From NCBI RefSeq assembly GCF_050402865.1, contig NZ_BAABMF010000004.1, positions 124,001 through 188,000 of the forward strand: 64,000 bases of DNA, read 5' to 3'. This stretch comes from Clostridium_AF sediminicola (GTDB lineage: Bacteria > Bacillota > Clostridia > Clostridiales > Clostridiaceae). This document shows positions 24,907 through 33,910 of this stretch, piece after piece. Both the position numbers and the translations under genes were made by a program. Position 1 is the stretch's first letter. Each line of letters opens with the position of its first letter. The notes under the pieces were generated by a model, which saw only the letters and a program-made list of their open reading frames with translations, searched no databases and was not told the origin of the DNA.

Positions 24907-27033
24907 ATGAAAAAATATTTATTGATTCATAATAATATTGAACAATTACGTGAGGAAAAATCAACTGTTAGAAAATCTCATTTTACAAGGCTATTAGAAC
25001 AGTGCAAAGTGTACGAAAGTCAAAAACTTACAGAGGAACATCCGTCTACAAGTATTACCTATATGGGCATGGCAGCAGCTAATTTGAGTTTAGCTTATTT
25101 ATTAACTAAGCAAGAGCATTATTTAACAGAAGCTAAAAGATGGCTATTTACAGCATGTCGTTATGAGTGCTGGGGTTATGGTTTTTTAGTTGATGTTGAT
25201 TTAAGTGCCTCGTGGTTATTGTTTGGATTTGGCTTATCCTACAATTGGATTAGTGATTATTTAAGTCCGAAAGAAAAGAAAGAAATACTTGATAAGCTAA
25301 TTTTACAAGGCTCTAAGATGTTCAATTACGGTGAAGAGAATAGAGGAAATTGCTGGTCAACAGATTATTGGCAGAATCATAATTGGATTAATTATACAGG
25401 TTTATTAACAACAGCTTATGCCATAGCCCCAGAATATGAAGAAGCAAGATGTTGGATTGATGTGATTAAGGATAATTTTGAAAAGGTGTTTAATTGGATG
25501 CCGGTAGATGGTAGTAATTATGAAGGAACAGGTTACTGGCGATATGCTATAAACTTCATGTTAACCGCAGCTGATTTAATTAGAGAAAATGAAGGTATAG
25601 ATTATTTTAATACATCCTTCCTAAAAAATACTTTTTACTATAGATTGTATCAATCAGCTCCTAACTGGGAAGAAAATATTAATTTTTCAGATGTTCATGA
25701 TAGAAGAAGTTCTAATTCTATAGCAGCCTTCTACAAAATGGCTAGTGAGTATAATAACGGACACGCACAGTGGCTTGCTAACCTTGTAAAGAATAAGTTT
25801 CTGTTTAGAGAGGCTTACCAAAGTAAAATTTTTCCTGGTATTATGCCAGAGGCTTTCTTGGAATATATATGGTATAACAAAGATATTTCTGAGGAAAAAC
25901 CAGATAATCTTCCTTTGACTCGATATTTTCCGGATTTGGGACTTGCAGTCATTCGTTCGTCTTGGGAACGTGATGCAATACACTTTTCGATTAAGTCAAG
26001 TGCTCCAGGAGGGCATACTCAATGGGAGAAATCTTGGGAAGTTGACACAAAGAATGGATGGAGAACACGAAGTTTAACCCATTATCACATAGACTTTAAT
26101 AGCTTTATTTTAATAGGCTATGACAGCTCTCTTGCCATAGATGAAGGATTTCATCGAACATCAAGAGCAAAGATTCATAATATGATAACTGTAGATGATA
26201 CAGGATGTGTTGGAGAAAAAATATGGGATAAAGGTACACTGGAAGATCCTGAATTATTTGATTTAAACTGTAAAGGGATATATAATGCATGGAGAGATGT
26301 AGAAAGAGAAGCCGTTGCAAAAGTTGAAGATTATATCAGTGAAGGGGGATATACATATTATATTGCAGAATCTAGCAAGTTATATTACCCGGAAATGGCA
26401 TTAACCCGTAATGCGAGGTTTATTTTTTATAGTGAAATGGGCTATTTTATTATGTTGGATGAACTTAAAAGTAAGTTAGAACATAAATACACTTGGCGAC
26501 TACATTCGGAACAATATGCTAAAAAAATAAATGGTACAAATGCGTATAAGATTAATAATGGTAAAGGGTCATTAAATATATATCCTATCTTGCCTAATAA
26601 CTTAGAATGTCGAGTAGAGGAAACGGTAATTCGTGAAATAATGACGCCTCAAAGACCAGATGATATTAGAGAAATAAAATTAAAAACTCTTTGTATAGAA
26701 AACGAAAGTAAAGAAAAAGACGTACATTTTCTAAATATATTACACCCTGAATCTAGTTTTGTAGATGAATTACTAGAAGTAAAATCTATTGATGGTGATG
26801 GTTTTATTGGTGTTGAAGTTAAGAAAGGTCATAAGATTGAACAGTTTATATATTCAGAAAAGTGCAAAATAGATTATTGTGGTATTGTATCAGATGCAAA
26901 TTGGATTTCAATTATAAAAGACAAGGAACAATTAGTTAAATATGCTGTTTATCAAGGAACATTTCTTGAAATAAAGGGTAAAAGATTATTTCAAAGAGAT
27001 GTTAGAAGTAATAACTTTACAAAGTTTGAATAA
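24907..27033 (+). CDS. Heparinase II/III-family polysaccharide lyase, diverged paralogue (lyase A3)
   Basis: This 708-residue protein shares the layout of the lyases at 668 and 27575 but is clearly diverged. N157-H158 (WQNHNWINYTG), Y213 (DGSNYEG..YWRY), HDRRSSNS and the LTHYHIDFNSF block (SHQHPDNNSF in the others) keep the key positions. No signal peptide is seen. It forms a unit with kduD, suggesting that its product goes through KduI/KduD rather than through the SDR. It could prefer a uronate with different C2/C3 stereochemistry or another neighbouring sugar than lyase A1/A2. RBS AAGGAG precedes ATG 24907. Confidence 0.8.
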   Translation: MKKYLLIHNNIEQLREEKSTVRKSHFTRLLEQCKVYESQKLTEEHPSTSITYMGMAAANLSLAYLLTKQEHYLTEAKRWLFTACRYECWGYGFLVDVDLSASWLLFGFGLSYNWISDYLSPKEKKEILDKLILQGSKMFNYGEENRGNCWSTDYWQNHNWINYTGLLTTAYAIAPEYEEARCWIDVIKDNFEKVFNWMPVDGSNYEGTGYWRYAINFMLTAADLIRENEGIDYFNTSFLKNTFYYRLYQSAPNWEENINFSDVHDRRSSNSIAAFYKMASEYNNGHAQWLANLVKNKFLFREAYQSKIFPGIMPEAFLEYIWYNKDISEEKPDNLPLTRYFPDLGLAVIRSSWERDAIHFSIKSSAPGGHTQWEKSWEVDTKNGWRTRSLTHYHIDFNSFILIGYDSSLAIDEGFHRTSRAKIHNMITVDDTGCVGEKIWDKGTLEDPELFDLNCKGIYNAWRDVEREAVAKVEDYISEGGYTYYIAESSKLYYPEMALTRNARFIFYSEMGYFIMLDELKSKLEHKYTWRLHSEQYAKKINGTNAYKINNGKGSLNIYPILPNNLECRVEETVIREIMTPQRPDDIREIKLKTLCIENESKEKDVHFLNILHPESSFVDELLEVKSIDGDGFIGVEVKKGHKIEQFIYSEKCKIDYCGIVSDANWISIIKDKEQLVKYAVYQGTFLEIKGKRLFQRDVRSNNFTKFE

Positions 27034-27057
27034 AAAGTTAAAGAGTTACTAACTCAA

Positions 27058-27087
27058 GACTTCTTTATATTAATAGTTTATGTGAAA
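27058..27087 (+). repeat. Repeat of the IS1380 remnant's first bases
   Basis: About 30 bases (GACTTCTTTATATTAATAGT and following) repeat 22632-22661. Both copies lie before iclR sequence and look like a breakpoint. Confidence 0.6.
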
Positions 27088-27089
27088 AA

Positions 27090-27244
27090 ACAAAATAAGT
27101 AAGACAGTCTTTTTAGGAAAAGAAAATAAAGGAAAAGTAATTTATCTATATAAATATGAACCTGCCTCAGCCATTATCACAACATGCAAGATAGGTAATC
27201 AGAATGAAATTCATTGTACATTGGGTTATTTAGGGCACTATTGA
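27090..27244 (+). pseudogene. iclR fragment with internal deletions
   Basis: The sequence from AAATAAGTAAGACAGTCTTT to AATTCATTGTACAT matches codons of iclR around 23360-23488 (KTIFLGKE, KYEPASAIITTCKIGNQNE). It then jumps to GGGTTATTTAGGGCACTATT, the 3' end of iclR at 23807-23826. Most of the gene, including the HTH, is absent. Confidence 0.8.
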
Positions 27245-27281
27245 ATATTTAATAGTACCCTAAAATTATACATTATTCGTG

Positions 27282-27536
27282 ATGAATTTAATCAAAAAAA
27301 TCTTTGACAATAATAATGATTCGCGTTATAATAAAAAACGCAGTACGCATATTAGTATTAAGTTTGCAAATGCGAACAATGTAATGATAAATATGTTTTA
27401 TAAAGACATAAGTATGAAACTATATGAGTTAATAAATAACATTTTTTTTAGGAATAACTATGAATATGGTTCGCATATACAAATATTCCATGATGGTAAA
27501 GTAGTTAACCCACAACTTGAAGAAGTTGAATTATGA
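27282..27536 (+). CDS. Small hypothetical protein (84 residues), intact member of a decaying family
   Basis: Not recognised. The protein is basic at the start (MNLIKKIFDNNNDSRYNKKR), then mixed beta/alpha (HISIKFANANNVMINMFY, KLYELINNIFF) and ends VVNPQLEEVEL. GTG 27279 precedes ATG 27282; no clear RBS. It lies 38 bases before lyase A2. Copies or fragments occur before kduD (23868, frameshifted) and before both symporter genes (7845, 33560), so it was once a regular member of these modules. It may be a real small protein or a decaying relic. Confidence 0.45.
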   Translation: MNLIKKIFDNNNDSRYNKKRSTHISIKFANANNVMINMFYKDISMKLYELINNIFFRNNYEYGSHIQIFHDGKVVNPQLEEVEL

Positions 27537-27574
27537 TACAGTAAACGAAATGTTAAGAAATTGAGGTAGTAAAG

Positions 27575-29665
27575 ATGACAAACAGAAAATATTTATTCAT
27601 TTCGCAGGATATTGATATATTACGAGAAGAAATAAAAACTATACGTAAGCCTTTTTTTAAACGACTATATGAAGTATGTCGTTTGTATGCAAATGAACAA
27701 TTGCCAAAAGAACATCCAGCAAAAAGTACAACCTTTATGGGGATTGCATCTGTTAATTTAACTTTAGCTTATCTTTTAACTAAGCAAAAACATTATCTTG
27801 AAGAAGCAAAAAGATGGATTTTTACAGCTGTAAATTATCCTCATTGGGGTAATGCACATTTGGTGGATGTAGATTTAAGTGCAGCATGGTTATTGTTTGG
27901 TCTTAGTTTATCTTATGATTGGTTAAAAGATGAATTAACAGCAGAAGAGAAAACACTATTGAAAGATAAATTAATTTTACAGGCAGATAGAATGTATGAT
28001 TTTAAAGTAAAAACAGAAGGTGAAGGTTGGTCAACAGCATTTTGGCAAAACCATAATTGGATCAATTTAACTGGCTTGTCAACAGCAGGATATGCTTTAG
28101 GTCAAGAGTATGAAAAGTCACAACAATGTATTGATATGGCAAAAGAAAATTTCAATATAGTATATAATGCTATGGCTGATGATGGAAGTGATTATGAAGG
28201 GGTTGTATATTGGCGTTATGGAGCTATGTGGTTATTTGTATATGCACATTTGCTAAAAGATGCAGAAAATATTGATTACTTTAAGCAGTGTAATTTCTTG
28301 AAAAATACTTTTTACTATAGGTTGTATCAAGCAGCTCCAAATTTAGAAGAAATTATTAATTTTGGGGATTGTCATGATAGAAGAAGTGGACATTCTGCAG
28401 CTATATATTACAAAGTAGCAGATGAATATAACAATGAACATGCGCAACATTTAGGCAACATTGTTCGAGAAAAATTTTTATACAGAGAACAATATGAAAG
28501 TGGTGTAAAACCTGGCATTCTACCTGAAGCTGCATTAGAATTACTATGGTTTAATCCAAAAGTAGAGGAAAAAACATTTGAAGATTTACCTTTGGTAAAA
28601 TGTTTTGAAGATTTAGGATTAATTGTAGTACGTTCAAGCTGGGAAAGAGATGCGATTCATTTTTCATTTAAATCAGGGCACCCAGGTGGTAAGAAACAGT
28701 GGAAACAATCTTGGGATATGTTTAGAGAAAAAGGTTGGAAAACTAGAGGATTATCACATCAACATCCTGACAATAATAGTTTTATTCTACATGCTCATGA
28801 TGCTTATTTAGCAATAGATGAAGGCTACAATAGAACAGTTAAAGCTTGTGAACATAATGTTGTTACTATAGATGGAAAAGGCTATCCTAATGAAGGTCGA
28901 AATAATATTTGGAAAGAAACACCAGAAGATGTGGTTGCAGATATAGAAGTTTTTAAAAGTGAAAAAGGTATAACTTACTTTGTTGGTGAAGCCCATAAGA
29001 TGTATGAACCAAGTTTAAAATTAACTCGTTTTGCTAGAAATGTTGTTTATACTGAAAAAGGTTATTTTATCATATTAGATGAGCTGATGAGTGATTTAGA
29101 ACATACATATACTTGGACAATGCATTCAGATACTATTCCAGATAAAATAACAGAGAATGTCTTTGAATATGAAAATGGACCTGCAAAAATGAGATTATGT
29201 TCAATTATGCCAAATGAGTGTAGTTATAATTTTAAGAAAACAAATGTAAGAGCTATCATGACAACACAAGAGCCAGATAAATTTAAAGAAACTAAAATGA
29301 AAACAATTAATATTGAGAATAAGATTAAATCAAAAGACACATATTTCTTAAATGTTCTTTCAACTAGAAGAGCTTTTGATGAAGAACAAAAGAGCGTTAA
29401 AGAAATTCATACTAACGGGGCACAAGGTGTTGTTATTGAAGATAATAACGAAAAAGAGATATTCTTGATCTCAAAATCTGGAAAAATAGAGTTTGAGACA
29501 ATAAAAGCTAATGCAAAGCTAGTATTATTACAATATAAAGGTGATGAATTGAAAAAGTTTATGGCATCAAGTTGTACAGATTTTGAAATAGGTAAGAAAA
29601 AGTTAGTACAGAATAGTTTTCCTACAACAGCGATTCAGGAGGTAGAAAATGAATTATTTCAGTGA
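27575..29665 (+). CDS. Heparinase II/III-family polysaccharide lyase, module copy 2 (lyase A2)
   Basis: This 696-residue protein is near-identical to lyase A1 over the first 300 residues and then gains scattered changes (for example HAHDAYLAIDEG for HAYDAYLAIDEG), most of them towards the C-terminus. N159-H160, Y215 and SHQHPDNNSF are all conserved, so both copies should be active. It should cleave imported uronate oligosaccharides in the cytoplasm. GAGGTAG precedes ATG 27575. It overlaps lyase B2 by 17 bases, as in copy 1. Divergence concentrated in the beta domain may tune oligosaccharide length or sulfation preference (inference). Confidence 0.8.
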   Translation: MTNRKYLFISQDIDILREEIKTIRKPFFKRLYEVCRLYANEQLPKEHPAKSTTFMGIASVNLTLAYLLTKQKHYLEEAKRWIFTAVNYPHWGNAHLVDVDLSAAWLLFGLSLSYDWLKDELTAEEKTLLKDKLILQADRMYDFKVKTEGEGWSTAFWQNHNWINLTGLSTAGYALGQEYEKSQQCIDMAKENFNIVYNAMADDGSDYEGVVYWRYGAMWLFVYAHLLKDAENIDYFKQCNFLKNTFYYRLYQAAPNLEEIINFGDCHDRRSGHSAAIYYKVADEYNNEHAQHLGNIVREKFLYREQYESGVKPGILPEAALELLWFNPKVEEKTFEDLPLVKCFEDLGLIVVRSSWERDAIHFSFKSGHPGGKKQWKQSWDMFREKGWKTRGLSHQHPDNNSFILHAHDAYLAIDEGYNRTVKACEHNVVTIDGKGYPNEGRNNIWKETPEDVVADIEVFKSEKGITYFVGEAHKMYEPSLKLTRFARNVVYTEKGYFIILDELMSDLEHTYTWTMHSDTIPDKITENVFEYENGPAKMRLCSIMPNECSYNFKKTNVRAIMTTQEPDKFKETKMKTINIENKIKSKDTYFLNVLSTRRAFDEEQKSVKEIHTNGAQGVVIEDNNEKEIFLISKSGKIEFETIKANAKLVLLQYKGDELKKFMASSCTDFEIGKKKLVQNSFPTTAIQEVENELFQ

Positions 29666-31535
29666 TTTACAAATGATTAAAGAATTAGATCAAGGTAAAA
29701 AAGTATATTATCCTATGTTAAATGAGATGGATAAAGAAGTTACTGACTTTGCTTCCAGTTTTGAAGATGATTCTAGCAAAATGAGTGAGTGGGGTCATAA
29801 CTATTTTTGTGAAGAAGATGGTGGAAGACTTATATTTGACCTTGAAAAACCCCATTCTCACATATGTGAAATATGTGGTAGAGAGTTTAAAGGACAAATG
29901 TTTGATAATGTATGGGTGTATTTTTATAGAAACACTGCTATTACAACATTATTAAAATCTGCAGTTCTCTATAAAGTAAGAGGTGAGGAACGATATTTAG
30001 ACTATATAAAAAAAATCTTATCTTTCTATGCAGATCACTATAAGGAATTTATTATCCATGCTAAGGATAAAGTTATTGATGATTTAACATACGATGTTGG
30101 TGGCGCTGCAAAAATAATGCCCCAGGCATTAAATGAAGCGATTATTTTAGTACGTATAATCAATGCTTTGCAAATGGTAAAAGCTGAAATTGGAAAAGAA
30201 TATTTGGATGAGATAAATCAAAAATTATTCATTCCTGCAACTGAACTATTAAAACCACAGCTGATTAGAATTCATAATATTCCATGTTGGGTAAATAGCG
30301 CTTTAGGGATTGTAGCTTTATTTACAAAGAATCAAGAATTGTTAGATAAAGTTTTCAATAGCAAATTTGGAATTAGAAATCAATTAAGAGAAGGTGTTAC
30401 AGAAGAAGGATTTTGGTATGAAGGATCTATTCATTATAATTTCTTTTTATTAGAAGGTGTAACAAATTTACTTTTATTTACTAAACTTTATGATTATGAT
30501 TTTGGTGAAGAAGAAGCTATTATAAGAAAAATGTTTGAGTCTGCATATTATTATGCATTTGATAATGATATTTTACCTAATCCTAATGATGGATGGCCAA
30601 ATGTTAACTTGAAAACTTATAGTTACATTTATCATATAGCAACTAAAATCTTTGGAGAAAATAGTGAAGTAGGTAACTTCTTGAAGAATATTGAGAAAGG
30701 AAGTTTAGAGCGTGCAACAATTCCATTATCAAGGCCATATTATTTCCAAAATGAAATTCCATTAGAAAGATTAACTTTCAATCCTGATTTAGATTTTAGT
30801 ACTATGAAAAAAATCAAACGTAGTTCAAATAACTTTGAATCATCTTATTATGGTACATTAAGAAATAACACGATAAATGTATTCTATAAATATGGGCATA
30901 GAGGACCATCCCATGCTCATCCGGATAAAATGAATATCGAAGTTATGATAGGGAATTCGATATTAACTAGAGATTTATCTAATGCAGGCTATGGATCACG
31001 TTTGTGCAATGAGTGGCATAGAATGTCCTCATCTCATAATACAGTAGTGGTTGATGGAAGAAATCATGTGTCAACTGAAGGTGGTAAAATATTAGAATTT
31101 ACAGATACAAGCCTACATGCAACTGTAGAAAATGTTTATGAAGGAGTAGATTATACAAGAAAAATTGATTTACTTCCAGATGGTTTCAATGATGAGTTTA
31201 CAATAAATTCCTCAGAAGAGCATACATATGATTGGTTTTTCCATAGTCAAGCTAAATTAGTATCTAAATTAAAATATGAACCTGGTAATTTAGGCTATGA
31301 TACTAATGGTTATCAGCATATAAAAGATGTGAAAAAAATAGTGAATGATAGCAATTGTATTGTTTTAGAATGGCAGTTGGATGGTACCCTTATTCGAAGC
31401 GAACTAAATATTACAAATAAAGAGATGTATATAGTTGAAACTTATGACAATCCTGTTTCATCTATACGTACTTCAATTGTTTTACGAGAAAAAACTGATA
31501 ATGCAACATTTAAAGGAAGTTGGAAATTGGTTTAA
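29649..31535 (+). CDS. Heparinase II/III-fold exolyase, PL15/PL17-like, module copy 2 (lyase B2)
   Basis: This 628-residue copy of the 2742 gene has the same cysteine pair (CEICG, C73/C76), RIHNIPCWVNSA (H209, N210), EGSIHYNFF (Y263) and GPSHAHPDK. The first 500 residues are almost unchanged; the last 120 are clearly more diverged (for example LPDGFNDEFTINSSEEH for LPAGFNDEFTVSSSEGH). It probably releases terminal unsaturated uronate for KdgF. It is translationally coupled to lyase A2 and followed by kdgF after 54 bases. Confidence 0.8.
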   Translation: MNYFSDLQMIKELDQGKKVYYPMLNEMDKEVTDFASSFEDDSSKMSEWGHNYFCEEDGGRLIFDLEKPHSHICEICGREFKGQMFDNVWVYFYRNTAITTLLKSAVLYKVRGEERYLDYIKKILSFYADHYKEFIIHAKDKVIDDLTYDVGGAAKIMPQALNEAIILVRIINALQMVKAEIGKEYLDEINQKLFIPATELLKPQLIRIHNIPCWVNSALGIVALFTKNQELLDKVFNSKFGIRNQLREGVTEEGFWYEGSIHYNFFLLEGVTNLLLFTKLYDYDFGEEEAIIRKMFESAYYYAFDNDILPNPNDGWPNVNLKTYSYIYHIATKIFGENSEVGNFLKNIEKGSLERATIPLSRPYYFQNEIPLERLTFNPDLDFSTMKKIKRSSNNFESSYYGTLRNNTINVFYKYGHRGPSHAHPDKMNIEVMIGNSILTRDLSNAGYGSRLCNEWHRMSSSHNTVVVDGRNHVSTEGGKILEFTDTSLHATVENVYEGVDYTRKIDLLPDGFNDEFTINSSEEHTYDWFFHSQAKLVSKLKYEPGNLGYDTNGYQHIKDVKKIVNDSNCIVLEWQLDGTLIRSELNITNKEMYIVETYDNPVSSIRTSIVLREKTDNATFKGSWKLV

Positions 31536-31589
31536 TTATAAAATCAATTTTTCATAAGGATTATATATAAATTAAAGGAGGGATATTTA

Positions 31590-31937
31590 ATGGGAGAACA
31601 ATATTTTTTTCATAACAAAGATATTGAATTAGAAAAAGTAGAGGATAAAATCGAAAGAAAAATCGTGGCTCATGGTGGAGATATGATGATTGTTGAAGTT
31701 CATTTTCAAAAAGGTGCTATTGGTGCTATGCATGAGCATTTCCATGAGCAAGTAACTTATTGTACAAAAGGAAAACTAGAGTTCACTGTTGGAGAGGAAA
31801 CAACAATTATTGGCGCAGGTGATTCAGTTTATATGCCACCAAATTTAGTGCATGGTGCAAAAATTTTAGAAGATGACACTGTATTATTAGATATTTTCAC
31901 ACCACAAAGGAAAGATTTTTTAGGTAAGAATAACTAA
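31590..31937 (+). CDS. kdgF: KdgF, unsaturated uronate ring-opening cupin (copy 2)
   Basis: This 115-residue cupin has metal ligands H48, H50, Q54 and H88 and the FTPQRKDF ending. It differs from copy 1 at about ten residues, several near the C-terminal metal ligand (MPPNLVHG for MPADLIHG). It should linearise the monomer made by lyases A2 and B2. GGAGG precedes ATG 31590. Confidence 0.88.
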   Translation: MGEQYFFHNKDIELEKVEDKIERKIVAHGGDMMIVEVHFQKGAIGAMHEHFHEQVTYCTKGKLEFTVGEETTIIGAGDSVYMPPNLVHGAKILEDDTVLLDIFTPQRKDFLGKNN

Positions 31938-32014
31938 TAAATATTTATTAATTATGGAAATATAGCCTCACATTATAGATTTAAAAGGATCGATAAAAAC
32001 AAGGAGGAATCATT

Positions 32015-32506
32015 ATGGAAAAAGTTCAAGGGAATATGAAAGGATGTTTTCAACCAATGCCTAAAATACTAGTTTCTTGTAGAGGTATTGATGGTAAAAA
32101 TAATGCATTAGCAGTAGCATACTGTTGTAATTGTAGTTTTGATCCACCAATGCTTATGGTAGGTATTGTTCCGTCACGACATTCTTATAAAATGGTGAAG
32201 GAGACAGGATCTTTTGTAGTTAATATTGTTACAAAAGAACAAAAAGAAATGTTTGACTATTTGGGTAGTCATAGTGGTAGGGATGAAGATAAATTTTCAA
32301 AACTTAACATTAAGGTTGAAGAAGGAATAGAGGTAAATGCTCCTTTATTAGCAGATTGTCCTATAAACATAGAGTGCAAGGTAGTGGATTCTATAGTTAC
32401 TGGCTCACATGAAATGTTTGTAGGTAAAATCGAATATGTTCATAGTGATAAAGAAATAGTTGATGATAAAGGTAGCATTGACTTCTCTAAAATTGAACTT
32501 CTCTAA
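32015..32506 (+). CDS. Flavin-reductase-like protein, module copy 2
   Basis: This protein differs from copy 1 at two residues of 163 (EEGIEVN for EEGIKVN, and KGSIDF for KGNIDF). It belongs to the flavin reductase-like, FMN-binding split-barrel family and is presumably cytoplasmic. It sits between kdgF and the SDR as in copy 1. Such strong conservation while the lyase C-termini and symporter drift suggests either a recent gene conversion or a strict requirement. Function in the pathway unknown. Confidence 0.75.
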   Translation: MEKVQGNMKGCFQPMPKILVSCRGIDGKNNALAVAYCCNCSFDPPMLMVGIVPSRHSYKMVKETGSFVVNIVTKEQKEMFDYLGSHSGRDEDKFSKLNIKVEEGIEVNAPLLADCPINIECKVVDSIVTGSHEMFVGKIEYVHSDKEIVDDKGSIDFSKIELL

Positions 32507-32580
32507 AATCACCATAAAAAGATATTATCATATAGCTAAAATTAATTAAAAATAAATTGTACAAACTAGGAGGAAATTAA

Positions 32581-33321
32581 ATGTCAAAAATTGCGTTAAT
32601 TACAGGGGCAACTACAGGGATTGGTTTAGCAACAGCTTTAGAATTAGGAAAGGCTGGATATGATATCATTATTAATGGTATTGTTCAAGATCAAGCAGAT
32701 GAAGCATTAAAAACATTAAAAAATGAAGGTATTAAAGCAGAATATTTTGAAGCTGATATTACAAATGAAGATGCAGTAAATGCAATGTTTGCAGATATCG
32801 GAGAAAAATATGATAAAATTGATACGTTAATTAACTGTGCTGGCGGATTAGGTGGAAGATCTAGATTTGAAGATATGACTACTGAATTCTACAGAAAAGT
32901 TATGGCTTTAAACTTAGATAGCGTATTCTTTGTATCTAGAGCAGCTATACCTTTCTTAAAGAAAGGTGAAAATCCTTCAATCATAAACTTTGCATCTATT
33001 GCTTCTTACAATGCAGGTGGTCCCGGGGCAGGAATATATGGTACTTCAAAAGCTGGAGTTTTAACTATGACTCGTGCTTTAGCAAAAGATTTAGTTGAAT
33101 ATGGTATTAGAGTAAATGCTGTTTCACCAGGAACTATAGATACTGCATTCCATTCAGCTACAAAAAGAGAAATTATGGAAGGCTGGAAGAATGGAATCTT
33201 AATGAAAAGATTTGGCGAAGCATCAGAAGTTGCTTCAGTTATAGAATTTTTAGTTTCAGATAAAGCATCTTATCTTACTGGAGAAGTTATCCAAATCAAT
33301 GGGGGACAAGCTTTCTTATAA
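32581..33321 (+). CDS. Short-chain dehydrogenase, probable DEH reductase, module copy 2
   Basis: This 246-residue SDR differs at 7 positions from the 5631 protein. TGATTGIG, NCAGG, NFASIAS and YGTSKAG are unchanged, so it is expected to carry out the same reduction to 2-keto-3-deoxygluconate. GGAGG precedes ATG 32581. The gap to the flavin-reductase gene is about 30 bases longer than in copy 1. Downstream the MATE gene of copy 1 is reduced to fragments. Confidence 0.75.
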   Translation: MSKIALITGATTGIGLATALELGKAGYDIIINGIVQDQADEALKTLKNEGIKAEYFEADITNEDAVNAMFADIGEKYDKIDTLINCAGGLGGRSRFEDMTTEFYRKVMALNLDSVFFVSRAAIPFLKKGENPSIINFASIASYNAGGPGAGIYGTSKAGVLTMTRALAKDLVEYGIRVNAVSPGTIDTAFHSATKREIMEGWKNGILMKRFGEASEVASVIEFLVSDKASYLTGEVIQINGGQAFL

Positions 33322-33390
33322 AAGTTTTGGTATTATTGGTATTAAATGAAATAGTATTTATGTACTGTTTCATTTATTGAGGTGAATTTA

Positions 33391-33500
33391 TTTGAGTAAA
33401 GTAATTGATACATGCAGAGAAGAAATCATAAATTGGCTATAGCTATTGGAGATGGGTTCTTAATGATTAATCAGTATGTTATTGGTTATTGAGAATAGGG
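33391..33500 (+). pseudogene. MATE transporter gene reduced to fragments
   Basis: After GAGGTGAATTTATT the TTG start and codons for SKVIDTCREEIIN match the start of the 6458 gene. The sequence jumps to TTGGCTATAGCTATTGGAGA (position about 6655 of copy 1) and then to GGGTTCTTAATGATTAATCA (about 7231). More than 1 kb is lost through at least two deletions. Confidence 0.8.
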
Positions 33501-33559
33501 ATTTAATGAAATTGTTACATGAAGGAGTTTTTGAAGTAGTAAATAAGGTTTTTAGGACA

Positions 33560-33645
33560 ATAATAATAATGTCTTAACTGATATTTTTTTTGAAGTGATA
33601 CTGAATTTGATTCGCATATAAGAAAATAATAAGAATATATTTTAC
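33560..33645 (+). pseudogene. Decayed fragment of the small ORF family
   Basis: ATTTTTTTTGAAGTGATACT and GAATTTGATTCGCATATAAG align with the 3' half of the 27282 gene and with 7845-7912. No frame remains. The rest of 33322-33910 shows only the symporter leader (AAAGAAAAAGGGGTGTATCT), which matches the leader of copy 1. Confidence 0.4.
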
Positions 33646-33910
33646 AACATCAATGATGAAGTAATGAGTGTATATTCGTAATAACGAAACAAGTAAGGGG
33701 GGAATGTAATTGGATATGCACTAAAAAAATACTGAAAACGTTATGTAGATATGATACTATGGGACTTATAAAAAAGAAATTAATTATAGAACAAGGATAA
33801 TTCTAAGGTAGAAACTTCAGCTAAAGTACTTTTGTGATATATTTTGTTGCACTTAATTTTAAAATCATCGATATAAAAAATATTCAAAGAAAAAGGGGTG
33901 TATCTATAGT

